This document shows, piece after piece, positions 1 through 9,025 of a stretch of 33,384 nucleotides of DNA. This DNA is from Bacteroidales bacterium (GTDB lineage Bacteria > Bacteroidota > Bacteroidia > Bacteroidales > GCA-2748055): NCBI GenBank assembly GCA_021740585.1, contig JAIOZM010000049.1, forward strand, positions 1-33,384. The letters are read 5' to 3'. The notes below the pieces were generated by a model, which was given only the letters and a program-made list of their open reading frames with translations, had not been told where the DNA came from and did no database searches. Both the position numbers and the translations under genes were made by a program. Position 1 is the stretch's first letter, and each line of letters starts with the position of its first letter.

Positions 1-126
1 GAAATTCTACAAATCCTGAGTATATCTCTACTCGATAAAACTCCTGTAAGAGAGATACTTACAAATTACGATTACAAAGATGTCAAAGAACAAAAAAATA
101 AACAACTAATAATCAGCGGGTTTTAA
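1..126 (+). CDS. IS4-family transposase, C-terminal end (partial, cut by window start)
   Basis: The first 41 codons read in frame 1 to a TAA at 124-126. They contain EILQILSISLLDKTPV, the characteristic last segment of the DDE transposases of IS4-type elements (DUF4372 plus DDE_Tnp_1) common in Bacteroidota. The catalytic DDE region lies to the left of the window. The family call rests on remembered similarity of this tail and on its position as the last ~40 residues. Whether the element is intact cannot be judged here. Its right terminal inverted repeat should lie shortly after the stop codon but cannot be delimited without the left end. Confidence 0.7.
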   Translation, partial: EILQILSISLLDKTPVREILTNYDYKDVKEQKNKQLIISGF

Positions 127-135
127 GTGCCCGCT
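115..135 (+). terminator. Hairpin over the transposase stop codon
   Basis: Perfect 6-bp inverted repeat AGCGGG (115-120) / CCCGCT (130-135) with a 9-base loop containing the TAA stop. There is no immediate T-run, so it may be an IS-end structure blocking read-through rather than a classic terminator. Confidence 0.4.
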
Positions 136-576
136 AATGGTTCAATATATAAAAACATAATTATTATTAATTTTTTATTAGTTATTTATTTTATTAAAAT
201 ATCTGATCGCAATTTTGTATTTGACTGTTAATTAAAGAGTTAAAATTTTTAAATGCGCTTTTCGGTTTAAATTTTATTAACATTATCTTTTAATATTCAT
301 AAAAGTTGCCACTTACCTAAAAATTTAATCAGAATTGTTTGCTGTAAGCTCCGAAAAATTAATCTGTTATGAATTGATTCAAACTATATTTATAGTCGAT
401 CCACAGGGTCAAGTCATATAAAATCAATATGATTCTAATAAAGCAATTTGGTAAGCATAAGAATCACCACAATTCTAAGTTATTAACATGCCTTGAACTT
501 GGCTTGATCCTTTGCCATTACTATTTTTTATATAACTTTATAAAGTTGTTCTATTATAAACACATATTTTACTAAA
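127..576. other. AT-rich gene-free stretch
   Basis: About 450 bases with no credible open frame on either strand. It contains the hairpin after the transposase at its left and a candidate promoter for the DUF4251-like gene at its right. The rest is AT-rich sequence in which I see no structure. The right end of the insertion sequence presumably falls in its first part. Confidence 0.6.
511..540 (+). promoter_or_regulatory. Candidate Bacteroidota promoter for the gene at 577
   Basis: TTTG at 511-514 (-33) and TAACTTTA at 533-540 (-7, one mismatch to TAnnTTTG) are separated by 18 bases. It would give a leader of about 30 bases. Confidence 0.35.
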
Positions 577-1092
577 ATGAGAATTAACAGATTTCAAATC
601 CTCTCCCTTTCACTCATTATACAACTTGTAATACCAACTTTTTTCATTTCTGCTCAAAGTAATAATAAAGACTCAGTTAAAAGTCCAAAGCTTGAAAAAG
701 AGATTGAGAAAAACCTTATGTATTCAAAACTGATACAACAGCTTGAAAACAGGTACTTTGTTTTTGAATCAGAATTTGGACAGGGTTCTGATATGACTTT
801 TGTTGTGGTAGATTCTTTGTATGGAGAAGTGCAGAACGGGAACAGAAATAATTTGCAGGGAAGAATTACCCAATACGAAATAAGGAAAAATGATAAAAAG
901 AGAACGGTATCTGTTTCCATTAAAATGAGAGCGGAAATGTATACCGCCGATGTATTCCTTTTTATAGGTACTTATGGTAATGGGTATGCAACTGTTAAAA
1001 GCGATTTTCCCGGGAATTTTTCATTCGACGGAAATATAATTGATTTGGATAATGCCACTTACTATAGCGGGCCTTCCCATTTTGTGCATTAA
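577..1092 (+). CDS. Secreted DUF4251-like protein
   Basis: 171 residues. The N-terminus is a Sec signal peptide with a hydrophobic stretch at about residues 7-25, probably cleaved near FFISAQ. The mature part begins with a charged linker, then a segment (VFESEFGQG near 65, LYGEVQNGN near 83) and a beta-rich C-terminus with alternating hydrophobic residues. The layout of a short, periplasmic, all-beta protein of about 170 residues resembles the DUF4251 family of Bacteroidota, whose function is unknown; the family call is from memory of the pattern, not a search. It is a single gene, convergent with the CDF transporter 76 bases downstream. Confidence 0.55.
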   Translation: MRINRFQILSLSLIIQLVIPTFFISAQSNNKDSVKSPKLEKEIEKNLMYSKLIQQLENRYFVFESEFGQGSDMTFVVVDSLYGEVQNGNRNNLQGRITQYEIRKNDKKRTVSVSIKMRAEMYTADVFLFIGTYGNGYATVKSDFPGNFSFDGNIIDLDNATYYSGPSHFVH

Positions 1093-1168
1093 GTTTCTGA
1101 TGCAAAATCAGGCTTCAGTCTAATTGACACTACAAGTAACTTCAGCGTAAAATAAGTGAAAATGAAGA

Positions 1169-2077
1169 TTAGGTTTTTCTAATGTAGTAGGGTTCAATAT
1201 GAATTCCAATATGAGACTGGTATCCGTATTTTTCTCTTAATGATTTTTCTATTTCAGTAGCAATTTGATGCGATAATTCAACCGATAGATCTTTATCAAC
1301 CTTAACATGAACATCAATTCCGTAAGTTTCTCCAATTTTTCTGGTTCTCAGATTATGAAAATCTTTCACCCCTTTGGTATCAGTTATAATTTTGGAAATT
1401 TCCTCCTCAATTTGCAAAGGGAGAGACCCTTCAAGCAGTTCTGAAATGCTTGGTTTTGCTATATTCCATGATACTTTCAGTATGAAAAAACTTACAATGA
1501 TCCCTGCAATAGGATCTAAAATCCGCCACTTTTCACCCAAAAAAATAGCACCTGAAATTCCAAGGGCTGTACCTATGGAGGAAAAGGCATCAGAACGGTG
1601 ATGCCAGGCATTGGCTATCAGAGCCTGACTATTGAGGCTTTTACCTGCAATCTTTGTATACCAAAACAAGCCTTCTTTCATTACAATAGATACTATGGCT
1701 GCATAAAATGCAATCATTCCCGGCTGTTCAAGGACTTCACCCTTTATGGAATGAATTACCTTTTGTAATCCGGTCCAAAAAATTCCAATCCCTACGAAAA
1801 TAAGTACAAAACTTATCAACATGGTTGCGAATGTTTCAAATTTGCCATGTCCGTATTGATGATCTCTGTCTCGCTCCTTACCCGATAAGCTAACAAAAAC
1901 AATTACAATGATATCTGTTACCAGATCTGATAATGAATGAATTCCATCAGCGATCATAGCAGAACTTTTCCCGGCGAAACCTGCAAATGTTTTCCCGGCA
2001 GCTAGCAAAAGGTTAATAATCGAACCTATTAAGGTTATCTTATTTATTTGTAGAGTCCTGTTTTCCTGAAGGCTCAT
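1169..2077 (-). CDS. Cation diffusion facilitator (CDF) metal exporter
   Basis: 302 residues, full length for a bacterial CDF. Six membrane helices lie in roughly the first 210 residues and a C-terminal cytoplasmic dimerisation domain (residues ~210-300, with IDVHVKVD) follows. The metal site is visible: HxxxD in TM2 (H47, D51 in GIHSLSDLVTD) and HxxxD in TM5 (H159, D163 in AWHHRSDAFSS). A histidine in both helices is more typical of Zn-type CDFs than of Mn-type ones, which use aspartates; metal specificity is inference. A histidine-containing loop (DHQYGHGKFE, ~72-81) is the usual TM2-TM3 feature. It acts as a metal/proton antiporter in the inner membrane. It stands alone, divergent from mscS; I found no good TAnnTTTG element for it in the 336-base gap. 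Confidence 0.93.
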   Translation of the reverse strand: MSLQENRTLQINKITLIGSIINLLLAAGKTFAGFAGKSSAMIADGIHSLSDLVTDIIVIVFVSLSGKERDRDHQYGHGKFETFATMLISFVLIFVGIGIFWTGLQKVIHSIKGEVLEQPGMIAFYAAIVSIVMKEGLFWYTKIAGKSLNSQALIANAWHHRSDAFSSIGTALGISGAIFLGEKWRILDPIAGIIVSFFILKVSWNIAKPSISELLEGSLPLQIEEEISKIITDTKGVKDFHNLRTRKIGETYGIDVHVKVDKDLSVELSHQIATEIEKSLREKYGYQSHIGIHIEPYYIRKT

Positions 2078-2413
2078 TTCCGCTTTTATTTTAGACTGTA
2101 AACTTCAATAATTATATCAAAAAATTTGTAAAAGCCAATTAACTGAATAAAGCTAAAAAAGAATATGCTTGTCCATAAAATTAAATAAATTATTAATGTA
2201 AGCCTAATTTCAGATTTTTATATAAAAGTTATACTCGAGAAAATTAATTCGCAAAGGATGATTCTTTTTGTATATTAGTTTGTTGTTTTTCAAATTGATC
2301 AATGTGCAAAAATCCCGGATAAGGTTTTCACTCAATGCTTTTTTATTCTAAACCATTTTTGCCTAAATTTGTTAGTAACTATTAATCAATAAAATAATTA
2401 AAATCTAACTTTT
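2078..2413. other. Divergent intergenic region, CDF / mscS
   Basis: 336 AT-rich bases between divergent genes. It holds the mscS promoter at its right end; no other structure or open frame is evident. Confidence 0.6.
2340..2371 (+). promoter_or_regulatory. Promoter of mscS
   Basis: A perfect -7 TAAATTTG at 2364-2371 with a TTTT -33-like element at 2340-2343, 20 bases apart. Transcription would start near 2378, about 36 bases before the ATG. Confidence 0.5.
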
Positions 2414-3220
2414 ATGAATGAAATCGATATCGACAGTCTTAAATCTTTTATTTTAGAATATGGACCAATCCTGATTGGCGCAATTTTAGTCCTTCTGGTT
2501 GGTTTATGGGTCATCAGAATTCTAACCCGGGCAATCGGAAAATTCCTGGATAAACGAAATATCGATCCTTCTCTTAAACCTTTTATAAAGTCACTTTTTG
2601 GGTCTTTAATGAAGGTTCTTTTGTATATTTCTGTATTGGGTATGGTGGGAATAGAAATGACCTCCTTCATTGCCATATTAGGAGCTGCAGGATTGGCTGT
2701 GGGTTTGGCCTTGTCAGGAACCTTGCAGAATTTTGCCGGTGGGGTAGTTATTCTACTTCTAAAACCTTTTAAAGTGGGCGACTTTATTGAAGCTGCAGGC
2801 TATAATGGTACCGTGAAGGGAATTCAGATTTTTAATACGGTGCTTAAAACCGGGGATAATAAAATAATTATTATTCCAAATGGAAGTTTAATGAATGCCT
2901 CTTTAACAAATTTTTCAGCAGAGGAAACCCGGAGAGTCGATTGGACCTTCGGAATAGGATATGGTGATAATTATGATAAGGCCAAAGAGGTTTTGACTAA
3001 TTTATTGGTCCCTGACGAAAGAATTCTAAAAGATCCTGCTCCATTTATAGCATTATCAGGACTTGGTGACAGCTCTGTAAATATTGTTGTAAGAGCCTGG
3101 GTGAATTCAGCAGATTACTGGAGCGTATTTTTTGATATGAATGAAAAAGTATATAAAACTTTTGAAAAAGAAGGCCTCAATATACCATTTCCTCAAATGG
3201 ATGTTCATGTAATAAAATAA
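2414..3220 (+). CDS. mscS: Small-conductance mechanosensitive channel, MscS family
   Basis: 268 residues, close to E. coli MscS in size. There are three N-terminal membrane helices (about 13-35, 60-80 and 85-115). The third is the Gly/Ala-rich pore helix (ILGAAGLAVGLALSG then LQNFAGG). It is followed by the signature VILLLKPFKVGDFIE, the beta domain with IIIIPNGSLMNASLTNFS (~155-172), and the mixed alpha/beta cytoplasmic vestibule ending IPFPQMDVHV, as in MscS. It releases solutes when membrane tension rises in hypo-osmotic shock. It has its own promoter, and the amidotransferase gene starts 9 bases after its stop, so the two are likely cotranscribed. Confidence 0.96.
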   Translation: MNEIDIDSLKSFILEYGPILIGAILVLLVGLWVIRILTRAIGKFLDKRNIDPSLKPFIKSLFGSLMKVLLYISVLGMVGIEMTSFIAILGAAGLAVGLALSGTLQNFAGGVVILLLKPFKVGDFIEAAGYNGTVKGIQIFNTVLKTGDNKIIIIPNGSLMNASLTNFSAEETRRVDWTFGIGYGDNYDKAKEVLTNLLVPDERILKDPAPFIALSGLGDSSVNIVVRAWVNSADYWSVFFDMNEKVYKTFEKEGLNIPFPQMDVHVIK

Positions 3221-3229
3221 ATATTTATT

Positions 3230-3904
3230 ATGCGGGTTTCCATTCTAAAACATGTGCACTTTGAAAATCCCGGATATTATTTGGACTACTTTGATAGAAA
3301 AGGTTTTAAAGTCCTGATTCATAATCTTTATGAAGGGGATATGCCTGATCTGAATGCCGATCTGATATTGGTTCTGGGAGGGCCCATGAATATATATGAA
3401 GAAAGTGAATATCCCTTTTTGGAAAGTGAAAAGAAGTATCTGAAAAATGCAATTAGGGAAGGGAAAAAAATAATTGGAGTATGCCTTGGTTCCCAGTTGA
3501 TTGCAGATGTTTTAGGATCGGAGACCTATAAAAATGCTCATAAAGAAATCGGATGGTTTCCTATTCAAAAATCAACAAGTAATAAATTTAATTTTTTACC
3601 GGACATTTTTACTGCTTTTCACTGGCATGGAGATACATTCGATCTGCCTGATGGTGCGGAGGTTTTATTCAATTCAAAAGCAACAAAGAATCAGGCTTTC
3701 TTATTTGGGTGCGATGTTCTGGCAATGCAATTTCATTTAGAGATGGATGAAAAAATTATCAGGGATCTTCTACATTATTGCAGGGCAGATATCGATAATT
3801 CTTTGTTTGTTATGTCTGAAAAAGATATTATAAGCCAATGCTACGAGCATTCTTCCTTGAATAAAGAAATTCTTTGGAACCTCCTTGATCACTTCCTGAA
3901 ATAA
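3230..3904 (+). CDS. Class I glutamine amidotransferase-like protein (stand-alone GATase1)
   Basis: 224 residues. It shows the class I glutamine amidotransferase triad: nucleophile C85 in GVCLGSQ, and H169 and E171 in MQFHLEM. The oxyanion-loop motif LGGPMNIYEE lies near 48-57, and FHWHGDTFDLP near 130-140 is the usual feature of GMP-synthase-like stand-alone GATases. No synthetase domain is fused, so the ammonia acceptor is not evident. Family members include gamma-glutamyl peptide hydrolases and uncharacterised GATases. Start ATG is 9 bases after mscS; no separate promoter was seen. Physiological substrate unknown. Confidence 0.88.
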   Translation: MRVSILKHVHFENPGYYLDYFDRKGFKVLIHNLYEGDMPDLNADLILVLGGPMNIYEESEYPFLESEKKYLKNAIREGKKIIGVCLGSQLIADVLGSETYKNAHKEIGWFPIQKSTSNKFNFLPDIFTAFHWHGDTFDLPDGAEVLFNSKATKNQAFLFGCDVLAMQFHLEMDEKIIRDLLHYCRADIDNSLFVMSEKDIISQCYEHSSLNKEILWNLLDHFLK

Positions 3905-3923
3905 TGGTTTTGTTCAAAAAATA

Positions 3924-3956
3924 TTTCAAAAAAAAAGAAATTATTGGCTTTATTTG
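3924..3956 (+). promoter_or_regulatory. Candidate promoter of the ECF sigma gene
   Basis: TTTC at 3924-3927 and TTTATTTG at 3949-3956 (one mismatch to TAnnTTTG), spaced by 21 bases. The expected start near 3963 is just upstream of the ATG at 3974. Confidence 0.35.
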
Positions 3957-3973
3957 TTTTCGCAGATTTTTAA

Positions 3974-4531
3974 ATGACGATAAAGATAAATAACAGCTCT
4001 TTAAGCGACCCGAAAACCTTTGAAGCCTTATTCAGGGAGTTTTTCAAGCCGCTAACTCATTATTCCTTGAAAATGGTGAATGATCTCGATAGCGCTAAAG
4101 AAATTGTACATACAGTTTTTATTAGTCTTTGGGAAAACAGGGAAAAAATAAGCCTTGATATTCCAATACGATCATATCTATATACCGCTGTCCATAACAG
4201 AAGCCTTAATTTTATAAGGAATAATAAAAAGTTCTATAAAGGCGATTTTTCTGATATAGAACTGACCTCCGGGGAAAATGAGGATAAAATTATTGAAGCA
4301 GAAACTGATTCCCGAATTACCGACGCCATAAACTCTTTGCCCCCAAGGTGTTCAGAAATATTTAAATTGAGCAGACTGGAAGGCAAAAAATACAAGGAGA
4401 TTGCTAATGATCTTGGAATATCCATTAAAACAGTTGAGATTCAAATGTCCAAAGCATTAAAAGTATTGCGGGATGAACTTAAAGATTACCTGCATTTTTT
4501 ATTATTTTGGATTATTTCTAATTTCTTATAA
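3974..4531 (+). CDS. ECF sigma-70 factor, FecI-like (Bacteroidota type)
   Basis: 185 residues. Region 2 spans about 15-85 (FEALFREFFKPLTHYS, DLDSAKEIVHTVFISLWENR, SYLYTAVHNRSLNFIR). Region 4 spans about 112-170 (INSLPPRCSEIFKLS, then the helix-turn-helix YKEIANDLGISIKTVEIQM). Regions 1 and 3 are absent, as in ECF factors. It should direct RNA polymerase to the genes of this locus once its anti-sigma factor lets go. It is followed 45 bases later by the FecR gene and then by an STN-containing TonB receptor, the standard order for trans-envelope signalling. The C-terminus ends in a hydrophobic tail (YLHFLLFWIISNFL), which is unusual for a cytosolic sigma factor and could reflect membrane association or simple drift. 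Confidence 0.95.
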   Translation: MTIKINNSSLSDPKTFEALFREFFKPLTHYSLKMVNDLDSAKEIVHTVFISLWENREKISLDIPIRSYLYTAVHNRSLNFIRNNKKFYKGDFSDIELTSGENEDKIIEAETDSRITDAINSLPPRCSEIFKLSRLEGKKYKEIANDLGISIKTVEIQMSKALKVLRDELKDYLHFLLFWIISNFL

Positions 4532-4576
4532 GGGTAAATGTAATTTTATGTGTGATAGTATTGAAGAACTGATAAA

Positions 4577-5578
4577 ATGAAAACGCCACAAAACGATAAT
4601 GTGCCATATGAATTGATTGCCAGATACTTCTCGGGTGAGGCATCGGTTGATGAAATAATTGATGTGGAGGGTTGGGTAGCGGCTTCTTCAGAAAATAAAG
4701 CTGTTCTGGAGCAATTCAGAAAGCTTTGGGAGAAAACCGGACAAAGTAATCTGTTCGTGGACATTAATCTTGATAATGAATGGAATGCTTTCCTTAATTC
4801 AGTTAAACCATCTCAGCAGGTAATTCAGAACAAGACAAGGAGTCTCATCCCCATGTTTTATCGAATCGCGGCTCTAATAATTTTGGGATTAATCCTTGGG
4901 TTGGCATCTGTATTAATAAACAATACAATTAAGTATGAAAAAATTATTGCAGGAAATGTGATGCAGCTTGTTCCTCTTCCTGATGGCAGCCGGGTTTTTT
5001 TAAATAAAGAATCAACAATAAAATATCCAAAGTCTTTTAAAAAGTCACGTTTTGTAACTCTCGAAGGGGAAGCTTTTTTTGAAGTTAATCCTGATAAATC
5101 CAAACCGTTTATTGTAAACACCGGAAAGCTCAGAGTAGAAGTTTTAGGCACTTCATTTAATGTTCAGGCTTATAAAGAGGACGAAATTTTAAACGTAATT
5201 GTTGAAACCGGCATAGTGGCTGTATATAAAAAGTCAAATTTTGAAGAGAAAGAGGTTTTGCACGAAGGCGATAAAATATCCTATCATAAAGCATCCGGGG
5301 AGCATACCTTAAGCAAAAATATTGACGATAATTATAATGCCTGGTTTACCCGTATTTTAAAGTTTGAAAACTCGAGTCTGGAGGAAGTCCTAAATACACT
5401 AACGAATATTTATGGTATTGATTTTCAGGTGAACAATAAAAACTTATATAATTGCAGGCTTTCGGTTACATTTGATCACGATGAACTGGAATATATCCTT
5501 AAAACCATCTCGCTTACTCTCGATATTAAATTCGAAAATCACCAGTCGTATATTCTGGTGAAGGGAGATGGATGTTGA
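4577..5578 (+). CDS. FecR-family anti-sigma factor
   Basis: 333 residues, the usual length. The N-terminal cytoplasmic sigma-binding part (1-88) includes LIARYFSGEAS and WVAASSENKAVLEQF. One membrane helix lies at about 92-115. The periplasmic FecR domain follows (~128-222, with LPDGSRVFLNKES, LEGEAFFEV and VEVLGTSFNVQAY). A C-terminal DUF4974 / STN-like domain (~250-330, starting ILKFENSSLEEVLNTL) is the part expected to contact the receptor's STN domain. It holds the upstream ECF sigma factor inactive at the membrane until the receptor signals. Its 3' end sits at the start of the receptor reading frame (see the next gene for the start choice), implying cotranscription. Confidence 0.95.
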   Translation: MKTPQNDNVPYELIARYFSGEASVDEIIDVEGWVAASSENKAVLEQFRKLWEKTGQSNLFVDINLDNEWNAFLNSVKPSQQVIQNKTRSLIPMFYRIAALIILGLILGLASVLINNTIKYEKIIAGNVMQLVPLPDGSRVFLNKESTIKYPKSFKKSRFVTLEGEAFFEVNPDKSKPFIVNTGKLRVEVLGTSFNVQAYKEDEILNVIVETGIVAVYKKSNFEEKEVLHEGDKISYHKASGEHTLSKNIDDNYNAWFTRILKFENSSLEEVLNTLTNIYGIDFQVNNKNLYNCRLSVTFDHDELEYILKTISLTLDIKFENHQSYILVKGDGC

Positions 5579-5588
5579 TTTCATTACT

Positions 5589-8228
5589 ATGAACAAAGCA
5601 GCCAAAATATTCCTGATATCCCTTGTTTTGTTCACTTCTGCGAACAGGCTTTTTTCTCAGGTCGACTTTCAGGAATTGGTTGAATTCCCTTCGAAAACAC
5701 AAACTCTGCAAACTTTAATGGATGAAATTACAGACCATTTCGGACGTGAATTATCTTTCAATCCGAATCAGATCGATATGGAAATGGAAGTTGAATTAAA
5801 GGATTTATCTGGTAGTTTAAATGATCTGATCCAGATTTTGGAGGAGTATGGTATTGAATTAAATATTCTTGGCGAGCATATTATTTTAAAAAAAATACAA
5901 ATTCCAAGGCTTGAAGAAAGTTTGCCAAAGATTTATACTCTTAGTGGATTCTTAAGCGATACTACTGCTGGTGAAAATCTAATTGGAGCCACCGTAATTG
6001 TGAGAGAAACAGGAAAAGGTAGCATCAGTAATTCCTATGGATTTTATTCTCTTAGTCTGGAGGAGGGAGACTATGAAATCGTTTTCAGTTATATTGGATA
6101 CAATTCATTATCTCTGAGTATTTCACTTCATGCAAATAAGAAGTTGGATATTCAACTCAGCGAATCCAGCATAAATCTGCAGGAGGCAGTAATTATATAT
6201 GATGAGGTGGCACGAATCGGGAATCGTCTTCAATCAGGTAAGATGGAGTTAGCGGTTAACAGTATCCGGAAGATGCCCGGTTTTCTGGGGGAATCAGACG
6301 TTATAAAAAGCCTGCAATCCATTCCCGGTATAGTGTTTTATAGCGATGGTTCAACCATTTTCCACGTAAGGGGAGGAGCTCGCGATCAGAATTTATTGCT
6401 CATCGACGAAGCACCGGTATATAATCCTGCACATTTACTTGGAATATTTTCAGTTTTTACTCCGGATGCCCTGAATTCTGTGGAGATTTATAAAGGGGAT
6501 ATGCCTGCCAATTATGGCGGCAGACTTTCCTCAGTGGTGGATGTGAAAATGAAAGAAGGAAACAGAAATCGTTTATCGTTTAGCGGCAATACAGGTTTGG
6601 TTGCTACAACATTAAATCTGGAAGCACCACTCTTTAATAAAAATGGCAGCTTCTTAATTTCAGGGAGAAGGTCACATTTAAAATGGCTGCTGGCCGGCAG
6701 CAATCCTGCTCTGAAGGAGCTTTATTTTACCGATTTAAACCTGAAAGCTAATTATAGTCTGAATGAAAATAACAGACTGTATCTGTCACTGTATAGCGGG
6801 GTTGATAAATTGGAAAATCAGGAAAGGGAGTTTCAGTCGGGAGGTATTACCTGGATCAGTGGTGCCGGAAATATCAGATGGAATCATGTTTTTGGGAATC
6901 GCTTGTTTAGTAATACAAGTTTTATTTTTAGTCAGTACGATTATAATTTGTATACTTCATATCAGCAGAAAAACAGGTGGAACTCACAAATTGGGATGAC
7001 TGCCCTAAAGACAGATTTTAGCTATTTTCTGAATCCCGATAATACTTTTCGATTTGGGGCGGACTTCAGCAGTCACAGATATTACCCCGGTAATTTCCTG
7101 TCGGGCAATAAAATAGACCCTTTAATTCCAGGTGTTCCCGAAAAATTCACCAGTGAATCTGTACTTTACTTCAGTAATGAACATAAACTGACATCAAAAG
7201 CTTCTATCCGCTATGGATTGCGATTATCTACATGGACAAACCGGGGGGAGGCCGTTGAATATTCCTATGATGAAAATTTCCAGGTTTCTGATACCAGCTA
7301 TTACGCTGAGGGTGAAAAATACAACAGCTACTTTTCTTTTGAACCTCGTTTAAGCTTTAGCTACGAATTCAGTCCCCGGTTTTTTAGCAAAATCGCTTAT
7401 ACACGAAACTCACAGAATGAATTTCTGATTACCAATTCAATAAGTCCATTCACAAGTCTTGAAGTTTGGATGCCATCTGGTCCGAATATACGTCCAATGC
7501 TGGCTGATCAAATCTCAGGTGGATTAACCTGGAAATCAAAAGGAGCAGAGGCTTACATCGATTTTGAAGTCTACTATAAATGGATGAATAATTATATTTC
7601 ATACCTTGACCATGCCTATATGCTTTTTAATCCTTATGTTGAAAATCAATTAAGGTACGGTACGGGGAAATCCTATGGAGCTGAATTAATTCTGAAGAAA
7701 ACACGTGGCAGGTGGGACGGATGGTTCAGTTATACCTTTTCAAGAATAATATTAAATATTCAGGATATAAATAATAATAATGCTTACCCGTCGAATTATG
7801 ACAAACCCCATTCATTAGCTTTATCTGTTTTTTATCAGGCTAAACCAAGGGTAAAACTATCGTCTAACTTTCTATTTAGCACAGGTTCCCCAATAACTAC
7901 CCCAACTGGTTATTATTATTATAACGATTATCAGGTTCCTTTTTATGGTGAAAGGAACAATGACCGGTTACCAAACTACCATAGACTGGATATCGCAGCC
8001 GACTTCAGGTTGAATAAGCTTAGTGCAAGAAATGAACATTCACTAAGAATATCGGTATTCAATCTGTATGGAAGGAAAAATCCCTTCAGCATTAATTTTA
8101 ACAAAGTTATAGACGAAGCCGGAAATATCTATGTGCCGGCAAATTATTTTGAAAATCCCGAACAAATAAGCACTATGATGTATGTATATGGAACTATTCC
8201 ATCTCTTAGTTATCATTTTAAATTTTAA
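5589..8228 (+). CDS. TonB-dependent outer-membrane receptor with STN signalling domain
   Basis: 879 residues from the ATG at 5589. An upstream in-frame ATG at 5568 would overlap fecR and put seven extra residues before the signal peptide, so 5589 is preferred. Order: signal peptide (1-24, ending NRLFSQ); STN domain (~38-102); carboxypeptidase-regulatory-like beta-sandwich (~115-195); plug (~225-325, with SIPGIVFYSDG, FHVRGGARDQNLLLID and VEIYKGDMPANYGGRLSSV); 22-strand barrel to the end, closing ...LSYHFKF with the aromatic last residue of outer-membrane proteins. It imports a substrate using TonB energy and should signal via STN to FecR. The next gene starts inside its stop codon (TAATG). 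This receptor type pairs with DUF4249 lipoproteins rather than SusD, so its substrate is not predictable from context. Confidence 0.95.
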   Translation: MNKAAKIFLISLVLFTSANRLFSQVDFQELVEFPSKTQTLQTLMDEITDHFGRELSFNPNQIDMEMEVELKDLSGSLNDLIQILEEYGIELNILGEHIILKKIQIPRLEESLPKIYTLSGFLSDTTAGENLIGATVIVRETGKGSISNSYGFYSLSLEEGDYEIVFSYIGYNSLSLSISLHANKKLDIQLSESSINLQEAVIIYDEVARIGNRLQSGKMELAVNSIRKMPGFLGESDVIKSLQSIPGIVFYSDGSTIFHVRGGARDQNLLLIDEAPVYNPAHLLGIFSVFTPDALNSVEIYKGDMPANYGGRLSSVVDVKMKEGNRNRLSFSGNTGLVATTLNLEAPLFNKNGSFLISGRRSHLKWLLAGSNPALKELYFTDLNLKANYSLNENNRLYLSLYSGVDKLENQEREFQSGGITWISGAGNIRWNHVFGNRLFSNTSFIFSQYDYNLYTSYQQKNRWNSQIGMTALKTDFSYFLNPDNTFRFGADFSSHRYYPGNFLSGNKIDPLIPGVPEKFTSESVLYFSNEHKLTSKASIRYGLRLSTWTNRGEAVEYSYDENFQVSDTSYYAEGEKYNSYFSFEPRLSFSYEFSPRFFSKIAYTRNSQNEFLITNSISPFTSLEVWMPSGPNIRPMLADQISGGLTWKSKGAEAYIDFEVYYKWMNNYISYLDHAYMLFNPYVENQLRYGTGKSYGAELILKKTRGRWDGWFSYTFSRIILNIQDINNNNAYPSNYDKPHSLALSVFYQAKPRVKLSSNFLFSTGSPITTPTGYYYYNDYQVPFYGERNNDRLPNYHRLDIAADFRLNKLSARNEHSLRISVFNLYGRKNPFSINFNKVIDEAGNIYVPANYFENPEQISTMMYVYGTIPSLSYHFKF

Positions 8229-9025
8229 TGAGAAATAAATTATTATATATATTAATCGTAATCAGCTTGTATTCATGCGAAGAGCCATTGGATTGGGAGC
8301 AGAAATCCGAATTGAATCCCCGCCTTGTGGTTGAGGGAATAGTTACCAATATAACTGGACAAAATTATGTAAAGTTGTCATTTCCTGTGAGCCAATCGGG
8401 TTCTACGCCCAGAGCAGTGTCCGGGGCTGTTGTTGCCCTTACAAACGATGGAACAAGTTTTGAATATTTTCAGGAAGATTCTTTAAATCCAGGACTTTAT
8501 ATCCCTGGTGATAATTTTCGCACCGTGGTTAATCAGTTTTATCTGTTATATATCAGTGTAGGAGATTACGAGTTTTACGCCAGGGCTTCTATGATTCCTG
8601 TTGTTCCGTTGAAAAAATTCCTTTATTATAAAGATTCTGAAAATCCGGGGAATTATCGTATTTTGTTTCCACAATCAGATGATCCATCAATGATCAGGTA
8701 TATTGCTGATTATTACGATTCAGTCAGTACCAATGTAATCCGCTCGGTTTTTTATCATTATAATTTGTCTACCATTGATGTTAATGAGTTTTTCAAGCCT
8801 GCCAAAGAATCACTGTCATTTCCATCAAATACCCGTGTCATCAGAATGAAGTATTCACTTGCTCCCGATCATGAGAAGTATATTCGGAGTTTATTGAGCG
8901 AAACGGAATGGAAGGGAGGTTGGTTTGATGTTTTACCCGGAAATCTTCCAACGAATTTGAGTCAGGGTGGGGTAGGGTATTTCGGTGCCTGCAGTCTGGT
9001 AATTGATACGGTCTATTTTAACTAG
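8228..9025 (+). CDS. DUF4249 outer-membrane lipoprotein, partner of the TonB receptor
   Basis: 265 residues. The lipoprotein signal peptide has its lipidated cysteine at C17 (ISLYSC followed by acidic EEPLD). The start of the mature part, LNPRLVVEGIVTN, followed by AVVALTNDG and LYIPG, is the typical opening beta-sandwich of DUF4249. The end GGVGYFGACSLV is the normal family terminus, so the gene appears complete although on the short side. The family is almost always encoded just after STN/plug receptors like the one here, and the one-base TAATG overlap indicates translational coupling. Role: presumed surface-exposed or outer-membrane partner of the receptor; biochemical function unknown. 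Confidence 0.85.
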   Translation: MRNKLLYILIVISLYSCEEPLDWEQKSELNPRLVVEGIVTNITGQNYVKLSFPVSQSGSTPRAVSGAVVALTNDGTSFEYFQEDSLNPGLYIPGDNFRTVVNQFYLLYISVGDYEFYARASMIPVVPLKKFLYYKDSENPGNYRILFPQSDDPSMIRYIADYYDSVSTNVIRSVFYHYNLSTIDVNEFFKPAKESLSFPSNTRVIRMKYSLAPDHEKYIRSLLSETEWKGGWFDVLPGNLPTNLSQGGVGYFGACSLVIDTVYFN

